A DNA stretch of 64,000 bases from Thiobacillus denitrificans (GCA_002403375.1 DHHQ01000001.1:1-64000), one strand, 5' to 3'; positions 44,301-52,499 are shown, counted from the first letter of the stretch. Notes: generated from the sequence alone by a model not told the origin. Numbers and translations are program-made.

Positions 44301-46645
44301 GACAGCACGGCCGGCACCACCCGGCCGGGAATGCCGTCGCCGTCGATGTCGTCATAGTTCACGCACTCGACCGGCAGCAGCAGCGGGCTGGGGGTGTATT
44401 CGTCGCCGAAGTCGACGTTCCGGTCCTCCTCCTTGACGTGCTCGTAGCCGGGGGGCGTGACCGCCTCGACGATGTAGACGCCGGAGGGAATGTCGTTGAA
44501 GGCGTAGCCGCCGTCGAACACGCCGGGGCGCACCTGGTTGAAGTTGCGCAGGCCGTCGAAGCAGTCGGCGAGCTCGCCGTTCGGGGCGGTGTAGGACGGG
44601 CCCTGGCAGCCGGTGGGCACGCTGTCGTCCCAGCTGTCGGTGGTCACGACCTGGATGGCGTCGCCCATGTCGAAGCTGCCGTTGCCGTTGTGGTCGACGT
44701 CCTCCGGCCCCTTGGGAGCGGTGCCCTCACGCCAGCCGAAGGGCCAGTTGTCGACGTCGGCGTACTGCACGCCAGGGATGTCGTCGATGTCGTCAACGTT
44801 CTTGTCGTTGTCGACGTCCCGGTACAGGTTGACCTGCACCCGCGGAATGCCGGGCTCCCACGGCTCGGCGGCGGCGTAGCGCGGATCGTTCTCGGCACGC
44901 GTCGTCGCGTACTGGACGATGCCGGAAATCCCGCCGTTCTCGCCCGGGCCGTAGACGGCCTTGCCCCACTCGATCACGGTGGACTGTCCGAGGAAGCCCT
45001 GGATGGCCTGGGTGAGGACCTGGCCGGTCTCGGTGCGGGCGAGGTTGCCGGTGAGCGGGTCGTTGGGGTTCATGAGCGGATCGCCCACGGCCGCGCAGCC
45101 GGTGTCGGGATTGGCGACGTCGTCTGCGGTACAGGTCTGCAGTTGCGGATTGAGCTTGCCGCCGTACGACCAGTATTCGTTCTCGTCGATCGCCCCGCCA
45201 CCGTCGACCGCGATGGTCGCGCCGGTGGCCTTGAAGCGGGCGAAGTCCACTTCGGCGACCAGCCAGTTGAAGAACGGGAACACCTCGTCGAACGGCACGT
45301 AGCCGTCCATGTCGGTGGGGAAGGACTGGTAGATGCTGCCATCGCGGAAGCGCAGGTTGACCGCCTGCTCGGGCATGCCCTGCTCGCCGGGGTCGCGGAA
45401 GCCGTTCAGGTTCGCGTCGTGGAACACCACGCTCTCGAGGCGCGAGAACCAGAAGAACACTGGCACTTCCTGCAGCGCGAGTTCGGGTCCGGTCCCGGCC
45501 GTGATCGTGATGTTGTGGGTGGCGAAGATGACGTCGAGGTAGTCGTCCCAGATCACCAGCTGGTAGTCGCCCGCGGGCACGTTGGGAATGGAGAAGCTGC
45601 TGTCCGCGTTGCAGGGGCCCGAGTAGAGGGCCCGGCCGCCGGCGGCCGGCATTTCGTTCAGCCCGACCCGGCAGTTGGGGATCGGGTGGCCGTTGTAGAA
45701 GGCGTAGTCGGGCGGGCGCGACATGTGCAGGTTGACGACGGTGCCGCTGATGGTCGTGCCGCCGCTGGCCGCGGAGATGTTGTTGAAGTCCTGCACGAAG
45801 CCGATGAAGACATGATGGCCGGGCGGGCCGAACTCCTGGAAGTAGGACGGCTCGTTGGCCTTCACCCACGCGTCGATGGTCTTGGTGCCCTCGATGGTGG
45901 AGGTCTGGTGCCAGCCGGCACCGGCCGGCGGCACCATCTGGATGCCGTACTTGGCGGGAGCCAGGTTCTTGATCAGCAGGGTGCCGTCGGGGCCGGTCTT
46001 GAGGGTGCCGTCGCCCATCGTCACCACATCGCCGGCGGCGTTGTAGGTGGTGCCGAGCGGGTTGCCGTAGGCGTCCTGCAGCACCTGGCCGCCGGAGATG
46101 CCGTAGCCGCCGCCCGCCTCGAACAGCAGGACGCTGATGCCGGGCAGGCCCTGCTCCTGCGGCAGGTCGGGCGCGTTGTTGAGGGGATGGTTGTCGTTGA
46201 AGGCGAACACCGAGATCTGCGCGGTGGGGATCGGCTGGGCGTTCACCGTGACCGTGACCGACGCCTGCCCCGGCTTCACCTGGGCGCCGCCCATCTGGTA
46301 GCCGCTGTTGGGCAGCACCGAGACGTAGTAGCGCTTGTTCGCGTCGAGTTCGATCGACGGGCTGGTCGAGTCGCCCTTGCCCACGACAGGCATGTAGCTG
46401 GTGTGGAGGCTGACCGAGAGGTCGAGGCCCGGCGTGGCCTGGCGGCCGAAGTCGACGTCCTTGGTGGCGTCCTCCTCGACCAGCCAGCGGAAGCCGCCGG
46501 TGATGGGTAGGCCGTCCGGCCCGACCACATTGATGGTCAGCGCCTGGGCGTTGAGTGCCTGCATAAGACCTGCCAGCACCAGCAGCGACAGCAACAGGTG
46601 CCACAGACGTGCACCGCTGGTTTGTCTCAAGGTTTCGGTTTTCAT
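41375..46645 (-). CDS. Giant exported beta-helix/carboxypeptidase-regulatory-like repeat protein
   Basis: A 1756-residue protein starting at MKTETLRQ (46645) with a signal peptide ending near QALNAQA. The N-terminal two-thirds contain several SdrD/carboxypeptidase-regulatory-like beta modules (SVVFHDANLNGFRDPGEQG, VNLYRDVDNDKNVDD, with calcium-binding-like Asp/Asn loops). An IPT-like module follows (VTFNGTALPVVSWTDSTIVV). From about 1180 a right-handed beta-helix appears (NNLQLSNNRIVSNHGTYGGG, GGGIGHLGLSNNGTIAGN). It ends GTTPDAGADERL, as in choice-of-anchor proteins. First gene of the operon; probably a secreted or surface scaffold. Confidence 0.85.
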   Translation of the reverse strand: MKTETLRQTSGARLWHLLLSLLVLAGLMQALNAQALTINVVGPDGLPITGGFRWLVEEDATKDVDFGRQATPGLDLSVSLHTSYMPVVGKGDSTSPSIELDANKRYYVSVLPNSGYQMGGAQVKPGQASVTVTVNAQPIPTAQISVFAFNDNHPLNNAPDLPQEQGLPGISVLLFEAGGGYGISGGQVLQDAYGNPLGTTYNAAGDVVTMGDGTLKTGPDGTLLIKNLAPAKYGIQMVPPAGAGWHQTSTIEGTKTIDAWVKANEPSYFQEFGPPGHHVFIGFVQDFNNISAASGGTTISGTVVNLHMSRPPDYAFYNGHPIPNCRVGLNEMPAAGGRALYSGPCNADSSFSIPNVPAGDYQLVIWDDYLDVIFATHNITITAGTGPELALQEVPVFFWFSRLESVVFHDANLNGFRDPGEQGMPEQAVNLRFRDGSIYQSFPTDMDGYVPFDEVFPFFNWLVAEVDFARFKATGATIAVDGGGAIDENEYWSYGGKLNPQLQTCTADDVANPDTGCAAVGDPLMNPNDPLTGNLARTETGQVLTQAIQGFLGQSTVIEWGKAVYGPGENGGISGIVQYATTRAENDPRYAAAEPWEPGIPRVQVNLYRDVDNDKNVDDIDDIPGVQYADVDNWPFGWREGTAPKGPEDVDHNGNGSFDMGDAIQVVTTDSWDDSVPTGCQGPSYTAPNGELADCFDGLRNFNQVRPGVFDGGYAFNDIPSGVYIVEAVTPPGYEHVKEEDRNVDFGDEYTPSPLLLPVECVNYDDIDGDGIPGRVVPAVLSLFPDQAVDAGFAGQNRPLCDRKHVVLVDKSNGAANFFMFTEVPVAAHVVGMILDDTANEFDPNAPTFGEKHAPSFVPVSFRDWTGREITRVYSDQFGNFNALVPSTFSMNLPMPSGAAPNMLTACMNSPMKPVLNADGSQALDGNGTPILELDPMFKPQYSQFCYTFQYMPGKTTYLDTPVVPVAAFAGPGQFPLDCELPDVTPVIASVDGHAAGAGAGGASLGGPWIPRPQNSTNTDTQPRLHITSAGMVEVPNPAYDGSGTTTPTIMRDFGFGAAQGDGSVTFNGTALPVVSWTDSTIVVRVPRGVTTGNETTGQLMVRRDLDTATPGSPTQSSATGVTLTIGGNANNVIRVAPGGSIQAAIDGLTGNSGSPLILVPPGTYEELVIMHRPVRLQGWGAFSTKINAVKAPAEKLANWRAKLAELLAANQFSLLPGQEAAFDAADNEPVLFGTEEGPGLLVVGNAANNGTANEFVPNRPARFDGFTITGADHGGGIFVSGYANNLQLSNNRIVSNHGTYGGGIRIGHATLLDEAAASGYTDSQNRNLRIFNNQISQNGSSQGAGGGIALYTGADGYQVRENTVCGNFSLGEGGGIGHLGLSNNGTIAGNTIVFNQTFNQGVGVNGGGVFVGGAAPIVPNVLSAGSGNVDVLANVIKGNQAGAGDGGGIRAQFVNGTDVLASPDDANLWHRLAIHNNIVVDNMAGLAGGGISLQDSARVSIVHNTVANNDSTATAGAAFAANSPNQSTAQPAGIVARAHSQALTNAIGSSAAVQAYKTFSNPALDNNIVWHNRSFYWEMVQGCDATTSATPCFGLQPVINPDGSGAVYDDLAVTGTAGCLTPRNSILTVLGEPGSCGDDGSNSTADPMFAAEYVNGAPGQTIVINETTTGLATAAALDEGGNFIDVRFGPLTLTNAVATPECPVVGACLLGDYHLRDGSPAEGLGAAGTGVNTDVDGDPRPLGGTTPDAGADERL

Positions 46646-46877
46646 CGCACCCTCTCCCGCTCTCAACAACACACATGGACCCGGGCTGGACTGCGCGCCG
46701 GTATCCGTCCTGAGTTGTGAGATTAGTTGGGGTGCGACCGAATGACACCGGGGCGAAACCCGCACTGCGCGGGGGTCCGACCCGCATTCGGACGGGGGGT
46801 TTCACTGTAGGGGAACGGGGACTGTAGGCGGGGACTGCGGGTAAGCACGGTAGGCCGCACCGTGCGGGGGGGGGGGG

Positions 46878-47624
46878 TCAGTGGCGGGTCGGTCCCGCCT
46901 GCAGGGCGTGCACGATCACCGCGAGCTCGGTGTGCCCCGCGGGGCCGAGCGGGACGAAGTGATCCACCGCACAGCCCGTCGTGCGCGCGCGGTGGGCCTG
47001 CAGGTCGTCGCTCGTCAGGCCGATCAGCCGCGCCGCGCCGCTCAGCTCGCGGATTTCCTGCACCAGATCGACGAGCGGGACGCCGGGCAGGCCCAGATCG
47101 AGCAGGACCAGGTCGGGCTTCAGCAGCGCGCTGCGGCTCAGGCCCTCGGCCGCGCTCGCCGCCTCGGTCAGGATCATCGCCGGCCAGCGGACCGACAGCA
47201 GCGTCGAGAGCTGCCTGCGGCACAGCGCGTCCTCGACGACGACCAGGGTGCGGAAACGTGCCTGCAGCAACGACTCGACCATGGCGACGATGTCCTCGCC
47301 GGTGGACTCGCCCTTCACCATGAAGCGGTCGGCGCCGTTGCGCAGCGCAGCGTCGCGGTATTCGGGCAGGTCGTAGCTGGTGATAACGCAGATGATCGAG
47401 TCGACGAACACCGCCTTGATCGCGCGTGTCAGGTCGAGGCCGTTGCCCTGCGGCAGGCGGATGTCCATGAAGATCAGGTCATAGGGCCGGGCCAGCGCCT
47501 GGTGCAGCGCGTCGGCGCCGTCCGCCGACTCGGTGATCTGCATGAACGGAAAGCGCCCCGCCAGCACCTGGTGCAGCGACTGGCGATAGGCCGCGTTGTC
47601 TTCGGCGATGAGGACGTTGATCAT
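46878..47624 (-). CDS. Tandem-receiver response regulator without output domain
   Basis: A 248-residue protein made of two receiver domains. The first (1-120) has LIAEDN, D54 (IFMDIRLPQG) and a Lys in FMVKGES, so it should be phosphorylated. The second (about 125-240) has VVVEDA and LVLLDLGLPG, but its Lys position reads FVPLGPA, so it may be inactive. There is no DNA-binding domain. It lies near a histidine kinase with a decayed ATPase domain (48560-49918). A run of 12 G (46866-46877) directly follows the stop codon. Confidence 0.85.
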   Translation of the reverse strand: MINVLIAEDNAAYRQSLHQVLAGRFPFMQITESADGADALHQALARPYDLIFMDIRLPQGNGLDLTRAIKAVFVDSIICVITSYDLPEYRDAALRNGADRFMVKGESTGEDIVAMVESLLQARFRTLVVVEDALCRRQLSTLLSVRWPAMILTEAASAAEGLSRSALLKPDLVLLDLGLPGVPLVDLVQEIRELSGAARLIGLTSDDLQAHRARTTGCAVDHFVPLGPAGHTELAVIVHALQAGPTRH

Positions 47625-47748
47625 CGGAAAGGCCCCAATGGTGACCCCGGATACCTGATGCTAGGCAGCCGCCCGCGGCACGCCTATACGGATTTTGCTG
47701 TATTCGCTGGCAGGTGGGCCTGTAATTCCGGCCCCCGCCGGGATCCGC

Positions 47749-48360
47749 TCAGGGGCCGGAGGCGGCCCGGTAGCGCCGGTAGTGGTCCAGCACCTTCGGC
47801 ACGTAGCGCTGCGTCTCGCGATACGGCGGGATGCGCCGCCCGTGCCGGATCACCGCGTTCTCGCCGGCGTTGAAGGCGGCGAGCGCGAGGCTCACGTCGC
47901 TGTCGAACATGTCGAGCAGGTCGCGCAGGTATTGCGCGCCCCCGCTCACGTTCTGCAACGGGTCGAACGCGTCGGCCACCCCGTAGCGCCTGGCGGTGCC
48001 CGGCATCAGCTGCATCAGCCCGGCCGCCCCCTTGTTGGAGACCGCCTTCGGGTTGTAGCTCGACTCGACGGCGATCACGGCATGCAGCAGCGCGCTGTCG
48101 AGGCCGTAGGTGCGGGAGGCCTCCTCGACCACCGCGTCGTAGCGCGCCTTCCTGCCCGGACCGGGCGCCGGCTTGCGCGCCCGCGGCGGTGCGGCGTCCG
48201 CCGGCTGCGGCCCCGCGACCAGCACGGCATAGCGTTCGTCGCCGGGCACATTGCTCAGCGAGACCGCACCGTCGGGGGCGGTGTAGGCATAAATGTCGGC
48301 CCACCCGGGCCGGCACAGCAGCAGCCCGAGCAGTAGCCAGCCGGCAGCACGCAATGTCAT
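47749..48360 (-). CDS. Lytic transglycosylase (SLT domain)
   Basis: A 203-residue protein starting at MTLRAAGW (48360) with a signal peptide to about A21. A short N-terminal DUF4124-like strand region follows (IYAYTAPDGAVSLSNVPGD), then an SLT domain with the catalytic Glu in IAVESSYNPKAVSNKGAAG and LMQLMPGTARRYGV. The typical LAAFNAGENAVIRHG follows. It cleaves peptidoglycan in the periplasm. The enzyme resembles specialised transglycosylases that open the wall for secretion or pilus machines, but nothing ties it to a specific one. Confidence 0.9.
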   Translation of the reverse strand: MTLRAAGWLLLGLLLCRPGWADIYAYTAPDGAVSLSNVPGDERYAVLVAGPQPADAAPPRARKPAPGPGRKARYDAVVEEASRTYGLDSALLHAVIAVESSYNPKAVSNKGAAGLMQLMPGTARRYGVADAFDPLQNVSGGAQYLRDLLDMFDSDVSLALAAFNAGENAVIRHGRRIPPYRETQRYVPKVLDHYRRYRAASGP

Positions 48361-48559
48361 GGCGACCTCGAACAGTGGCTCACGCTGCAAAGCCTATGCA
48401 GCGTGCCTCGCTGCGGCAATACAGCGAACACTGTAAATCGCTGCCGTCCGCCTCCGCGGGGATTGCCAACCCCGGGATCAGCGAATAAGGTTAAGCGAGG
48501 GCGCCGCCCACCCGGGCGGCGAGTGCCGGCCTTGGCAGGCCCTCAGCGAAGGGATCTTC

Positions 48560-49918
48560 ATGTTCACGTTGCTGCGCTTCTACTCGGTGGCGAGCTTTCT
48601 GGCCATCCTCGTCACCGCGGTGCTGATCGCCATGCTCTACCGGGGCGTGGCGATCGAGGGAATCATGAAGCTGGCGGAGCGCAACAATCTCGCGCTGGCA
48701 CGGACCGCCCTCAATTCGGTGAAACCCGAGTTGACCGCCTTTCTGGCCGCCTCCACGCAACCCGGGTTCCGCAACGTCGCCCACGCCTCGCTGCCGCCCG
48801 AGCTGGCCGCGGCGATCCGGCAGCTGATGCGCGACAACTCGGTGGTCAAGATCAAGATCTACAACAGCGAGGGGATCGTCGCATTCTCGACCCATACCGC
48901 GCAGATCGGCAGCGACCAGCGCCACAACACGGGCTTCATCGCAGCGATGAACGGCCGCGTCGCCGACACCCTGGTCTACCACGACACCTTCAACCACTTC
49001 GACCAGACCACCGAAGAAGACAACCTGATGCAGACCTACATCCCGGTCCGCGCCAGCGCGACCGAGCCGGTGCTGGGGGTGTTCGAGATCTACACCGACG
49101 TCAACGACCTGGTGCACCAGATCGAGCGCACCGAGTTCGTCATCATGGCCGGGGCGATGCTGATCCTGTCCGGGCTCTATGCGGTGTTGCTGCTCGTCGT
49201 GCGGCGCGCCCGCACCATCATCGACCGGCAGAACCAGACCATCCGCGAGCGCACCCAGACGCTGGAAATCCTCTCCGCGCGCATGCTGAAGAGCGAGGAA
49301 TCCGACAAGAAGCGGATCGCGGTCGAGCTTCACGAGGGGCTCGCGCAGACCCTGAGCGCGGTCAAGCTGAGCCTGGAGAACAGCCGCGGGAAGGTCGACG
49401 GCGACGACACCGTCGGCCGTTCGATGGCAGCGATGATCCCGGTGCTGCAGAGCACGATCGAGGACGTCCGCACCCTCGCCAGTACGCTGCGTCCGTCCAG
49501 CCTCGACGACCTCGGGCTGCTGCCGACCATCGACAGCCTGTGCCGCAGCTTCGAGCAGCAGCATCCGGGAATCCGGATCCGCCATGCGATCAGCCTGCAG
49601 GAAGCGGACATTCCCGCCCCGCTCAAGGTCATCCTGTATCGCATCATCGTGCTGGCGCTCGACGACATCGCGCTGCACACGGATTCCGGCCGGATCCGCA
49701 TCGCGCTCGACCGCGACGGCGGCATGCTGACCCTGCAGATCGACGACACACCGCCGGCATCCTCCGACCTGGCGACGACGACGCTCGTCGAACTCGATCC
49801 GCGCGCCGAATCGCGCTTCGCCAAGATGCTCGAGCTGGCGACCCTGTCGGGCGGCAGCTTCGCGGCGGCGCGCCCGAGCAGCGGCCGCATCGTGCTGCGC
49901 GCAGGCTGGCCGGTGTGA
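48560..49918 (+). CDS. Membrane histidine kinase with degenerate ATPase domain
   Basis: A 452-residue protein with transmembrane helices at about 5-27 and 194-214 and a periplasmic Cache-like sensor between them (VVKIKIYNSEGIVAFS, IPVRASATEPVLGVFEIY). The HisKA_3-type helix has H258 (RIAVELHEGLAQTL). In the ATPase domain the N-box asparagine is missing (LALDDIALHT) and the G1 box DxGxG is replaced by DDTPPAS, so ATP binding is doubtful. It may act as a phosphatase or scaffold, or depend on another kinase. A bidirectional terminator follows. Confidence 0.85.
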   Translation: MFTLLRFYSVASFLAILVTAVLIAMLYRGVAIEGIMKLAERNNLALARTALNSVKPELTAFLAASTQPGFRNVAHASLPPELAAAIRQLMRDNSVVKIKIYNSEGIVAFSTHTAQIGSDQRHNTGFIAAMNGRVADTLVYHDTFNHFDQTTEEDNLMQTYIPVRASATEPVLGVFEIYTDVNDLVHQIERTEFVIMAGAMLILSGLYAVLLLVVRRARTIIDRQNQTIRERTQTLEILSARMLKSEESDKKRIAVELHEGLAQTLSAVKLSLENSRGKVDGDDTVGRSMAAMIPVLQSTIEDVRTLASTLRPSSLDDLGLLPTIDSLCRSFEQQHPGIRIRHAISLQEADIPAPLKVILYRIIVLALDDIALHTDSGRIRIALDRDGGMLTLQIDDTPPASSDLATTTLVELDPRAESRFAKMLELATLSGGSFAAARPSSGRIVLRAGWPV

Positions 49919-49934
49919 CGGGGACGGAAAAGGA

Positions 49935-49960
49935 AAAAGGCCTGCTCGCGCAGGCCTTTT
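49935..49960. terminator. Bidirectional intrinsic terminator
   Basis: AAAAGGCCTGC-TCGC-GCAGGCCTTTT is a perfect 11-bp stem with A- and T-runs on both sides. It lies between the convergent kinase gene (+) and tRNA-Val gene (-) and can serve both. Confidence 0.88.
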
Positions 49961-49971
49961 CGGTGTTCGGG

Positions 49972-50046
49972 TGGTGGGCAGTACAAGGTTCGAACTTGTG
50001 ACCCCTGCCGTGTGAAGGCAGTGCTCTACCGCTGAGCTAACTGCCC
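49972..50046 (-). tRNA. tRNA-Val (CAC anticodon)
   Basis: On the minus strand the 75-nt sequence begins GGGCAGTTAGCTCAGCGG and ends CTGCCCACCA, with the CCA encoded. The anticodon stem-loop is CTGCC-TTCACAC-GGCAG, giving anticodon CAC (valine, GTG codon). The T-arm contains GTTCGAAC. A strong promoter lies just upstream (50059-50087), and the shared terminator at 49935-49960 follows. Confidence 0.95.
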
Positions 50047-50058
50047 GAAGCGGCGCGA

Positions 50059-50087
50059 ATTAAACCACACCCGGCGCGCGCGGTCAA
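50059..50087 (-). promoter_or_regulatory. Sigma-70-type promoter of tRNA-Val
   Basis: Minus strand: TTGACC (50087-50082), 17-bp spacer, TTTAAT (50064-50059), placed about 13 bp before the tRNA 5' end. Spacing and position are those of a good housekeeping promoter. Confidence 0.8.
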
Positions 50088-50154
50088 TTTCCCGGCGCGC
50101 GGCCGAATGAAATCGGCGCGGGTAAAATAGCGCATTTTTCCGCACCGCCCCGCC

Positions 50155-51543
50155 ATGATCCGCACCCGCTTCGCCCCCTCCCCCACCGGTTACCTGCACA
50201 TCGGCGGCGCCCGCACCGCGCTGTTCTCGTGGGCGTTCGCGCGCCATCACGGCGGCCAGTTCGTCCTGCGCATCGAGGACACCGACATCGCGCGCTCGAC
50301 GCCCGAGGCGGTGCAGGCGATCCTCGACGGCATGGCCTGGCTCGACCTCGCCCACGACGAGGGCCCCTACTACCAGACCAAGCGCCTCTACCGCTACAAG
50401 GAGGTGATCGAGCAGATGCTGGAAAGCGGCGACGCCTACTACTGCTACTGCAGCACCGAGGAGCTCGACGCGATGCGCGAGGCGCAGCGCGCACGCAACG
50501 AGAAGCCGCGCTACGACGGCCGCTGGCGCCCCGAACCCGGCAAGACGCTGCCGGTGCCGCCTTCCGGCGTGCAGCCGGTGGTGCGCTTCAGGAATCCCAC
50601 CGAGGGGACGGTGGCGTGGAAGGATCTCGTCAAGGGCACGATCGCGTTTTCCAACGCCGAGCTCGACGACCTCATCATCGCGCGCGCCGACGGCACCCCG
50701 ACCTACAACTTCTGCGTGGTGATCGACGACTGGGACATGAAGATCACCCACGTCATCCGCGGCGACGACCACGTCAACAACACCCCGCGCCAGATCAACA
50801 TCCTCAAGGCGCTCGGCGCCGAAGTGCCCCAGTACGCGCACCTGTCGATGATCCTCGGCGACGACGGCACCAAGCTCTCCAAGCGCCACGGCGCGGTGTC
50901 GGTGATGCAGTACTTCGAGGAAGGCTACCTGCCGGAGGCGGTGATCAACTACCTGGCGCGGCTCGGCTGGTCGCACGGCGACGCCGAGATCTTCAGCCGC
51001 GAGCAGTTCGTCGAGTGGTTCGACCTCGACCACATCACGCCGTCGGCCGCGCAGTTCAACACCGAGAAGCTGCGCTGGCTCAACCAGCAGTACATCAAGG
51101 CGGCCGACGACGCGCGGCTCGCCGGCCTCGCGCGCCCGTTCCTGCTGCGCAACGGCGCCGACCCCGACGCCGGCCCCGACCTTGCCGCCGTGGTCGCGCT
51201 GGTCAAGGAGCGCGCCGCCACCATCGAGGAACTGGCCGACGCGGCCACGCTGTTCTTCCGCACCCTGCACCCCACGCCCGAACTGCTCGCGCAGCACGTC
51301 CCCCCCGAGGTGCTGCCGGCGCTCGCCGACCTCGCCGCGCGCTTCGAGGCGATCGCCTGGGAGCGCGCCGCGATTTCCGCCGCGTTCAAGGAGACGCTCG
51401 CCGCGCACGGCCTCAAGATGCCGAAGCTGGCGATGCCGGTGCGCGTGCTGGTCACCGGCGAGCCGCAGACGCCGGCGATCGACGCCACGCTGGAACTGAT
51501 CGGCAAGGACAAGGTGATCGCCCGCCTCAAGGCCGCGCCGTAG
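50155..51543 (+). CDS. gltX: Glutamyl-tRNA synthetase
   Basis: A 462-residue class I aminoacyl-tRNA synthetase that charges tRNA-Glu. The HIGH-type motif is PSPTGYLHIGGARTA near the N-terminus, followed by the conserved RIEDTD. The KMSKS-type motif is KLSKRHG, about residue 240. The C-terminal anticodon-binding helical domain is complete, and the length is normal for bacterial GluRS. A TAAAAT box at 50123-50128 may be its -10 element. It is flanked by tRNA-Val and tRNA-Thr genes. Confidence 0.97.
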   Translation: MIRTRFAPSPTGYLHIGGARTALFSWAFARHHGGQFVLRIEDTDIARSTPEAVQAILDGMAWLDLAHDEGPYYQTKRLYRYKEVIEQMLESGDAYYCYCSTEELDAMREAQRARNEKPRYDGRWRPEPGKTLPVPPSGVQPVVRFRNPTEGTVAWKDLVKGTIAFSNAELDDLIIARADGTPTYNFCVVIDDWDMKITHVIRGDDHVNNTPRQINILKALGAEVPQYAHLSMILGDDGTKLSKRHGAVSVMQYFEEGYLPEAVINYLARLGWSHGDAEIFSREQFVEWFDLDHITPSAAQFNTEKLRWLNQQYIKAADDARLAGLARPFLLRNGADPDAGPDLAAVVALVKERAATIEELADAATLFFRTLHPTPELLAQHVPPEVLPALADLAARFEAIAWERAAISAAFKETLAAHGLKMPKLAMPVRVLVTGEPQTPAIDATLELIGKDKVIARLKAAP

Positions 51544-51569
51544 GCCGCCACAAGCCGCGACGAATTCGC

Positions 51570-51575
51570 TATAAT
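51570..51575 (+). promoter_or_regulatory. -10 element of tRNA-Thr
   Basis: A consensus TATAAT lies 15 bp before the tRNA-Thr 5' end. I do not see a good -35 at the right spacing. Confidence 0.6.
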
Positions 51576-51589
51576 GCGCGCTGTTTTTC

Positions 51590-51665
51590 GCCGGCGTAGC
51601 TCAGTTGGTAGAGCAGCGCATTCGTAATGCGAAGGTCGTCAGTTCGATTCCGATCGCCGGCACCA
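51590..51665 (+). tRNA. tRNA-Thr (CGT anticodon), integration target
   Basis: The 76-nt gene starts GCCGGCGTAGCTCAG and ends CGCCGGCACCA, with the CCA encoded. The anticodon loop TTCGTAA gives anticodon CGT (threonine, ACG codon). Its 3' 46 bp are repeated exactly at 60853-60898, so a mobile element has integrated here and restored the 3' end of the gene. One T-stem pair is mismatched (A-C), but the overall cloverleaf is intact. Confidence 0.95.
51620..51665 (+). repeat. attL direct repeat (tRNA-Thr 3' end)
   Basis: This 46-bp stretch starts ATTCGTAATGCGAAGG and ends CGCCGGCACCA. It covers the anticodon loop to the CCA end of the intact tRNA and is identical to 60853-60898. Confidence 0.93.
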
Positions 51666-51768
51666 ATAAACAAGCGGCCTCCAGCGATGGGGGCCGTTTT
51701 CATTTCTGGCTTCGGGTTACATCGGGGTTACGTTCCGACCGGAATCGCCACCTGCCCCATCCGGGCAA

Positions 51769-51794
51769 TAAAAAACCCGCCACGGGGGCGGGTT
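51769..51794 (-). terminator. Terminator of the satellite late gene cluster
   Basis: On the minus strand AACCCGCC-CCCGT-GGCGGGTT is followed by TTTTATT, a good intrinsic terminator 20 bp after the last gene of the element. Confidence 0.85.
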
Positions 51795-51814
51795 CGTCGG
51801 CGTCGTCTCGGATG

Positions 51815-52435
51815 CTACCCGGCGATGCCGTCCATAAATCTGCGGAAGGTCTTGTCCGTTCTCGCGGCGTCGAGCGCCTTCACGGATTTCGCGATACAGG
51901 CCGGCGTGTGTTTTTCCCGCAGCGCCAGGTCCTTCACTAGTCCGCCACTCCTGACCAGCTCGAGCAACTGATCGCCCAGCAGTTCCAGCCGGAGCGCGGC
52001 GGAGTCGTCAAGCCGGTATCCGCCTCGCTCGCCGTCCAGCAGCGTGATCTCAAGCATGTGGCGGATCATCTCGACCTGCTTCTCGGCAGACGCGCGGAAT
52101 GCCGCGCCCGAGGTCGGCCAGGCGTTGACCAGCTCGGTCGAGCGCTCGATCTCAGCCCGGCGCGCGGCGGCAGCGCGGAACGCCCCGGCCTCGTCTTCGT
52201 TCCAATCGCGGCCGACGATGAACAAACGTTTAGAGGCGCGGCGGATCCATATCTGGCGGCCCTGCGCGTCTGTCGAGCGGGTCGAGGTCTTGCGCTGGCC
52301 GGGATCTCCTGGGAAGTGGCCGTCCTGCGCGTAGCCGTGCTCGACCAGTTGCTCGCGCGTGCCTTTGACCGACAGGCCCCAGAAGTGGTGTTGGATTTGA
52401 ATCCCGCTGGCGCGGGTAGAATTGGCAGCAGCCAT
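51815..52435 (-). CDS. Hypothetical protein, last gene of the satellite
   Basis: A 206-residue soluble protein starting at MAAANSTRASG (52435). The N-terminal third is beta-like (IQHHFWGLSVKGTREQLVEHGYAQDGHFPGD, then RQIWIRRASKRLFIVGRDW, here shortened), and the rest is helical (AFRASAEKQVEMIRHMLEITL, LGDQLLELVRSGGL). I do not recognise it. It is separated from the next gene by a hairpin (52468-52499) and is followed by a terminator, so it may be an independently expressed accessory (cargo) gene. Confidence 0.6.
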   Translation of the reverse strand: MAAANSTRASGIQIQHHFWGLSVKGTREQLVEHGYAQDGHFPGDPGQRKTSTRSTDAQGRQIWIRRASKRLFIVGRDWNEDEAGAFRAAAARRAEIERSTELVNAWPTSGAAFRASAEKQVEMIRHMLEITLLDGERGGYRLDDSAALRLELLGDQLLELVRSGGLVKDLALREKHTPACIAKSVKALDAARTDKTFRRFMDGIAG

Positions 52436-52467
52436 TTTTGCGTTCTCCAGAAACGTGAATGTGGTTA

Positions 52468-52499
52468 GGGCTGGCCGGTGTTGACGCACCGACCAGCCC
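52468..52499 (-). terminator. Hairpin between satellite genes
   Basis: GGGCTGGCCGGTG-TTGACG-CACCGACCAGCCC pairs at 12 of 13 positions. There is no strong T-run on either strand, so it may be a weak terminator or an RNA-processing signal ahead of the 206-residue accessory gene. Confidence 0.4.

Noticed and set aside
40025..46510. A 2161-codon open frame on the plus strand across the oxidase and giant-protein genes
   Set aside because: It is antisense to four well-supported genes with signal peptides and family motifs. Its translation is a monotonous mix of Val, Arg, Gly, Ala, His and Asp typical of shadow frames in GC-rich DNA.
46866..46877. G12 homopolymer as a phase-variation switch
   Set aside because: The run lies directly after the stop codon of the tandem-receiver gene, so length changes would not alter its frame. 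It is not in an obvious promoter spacer.
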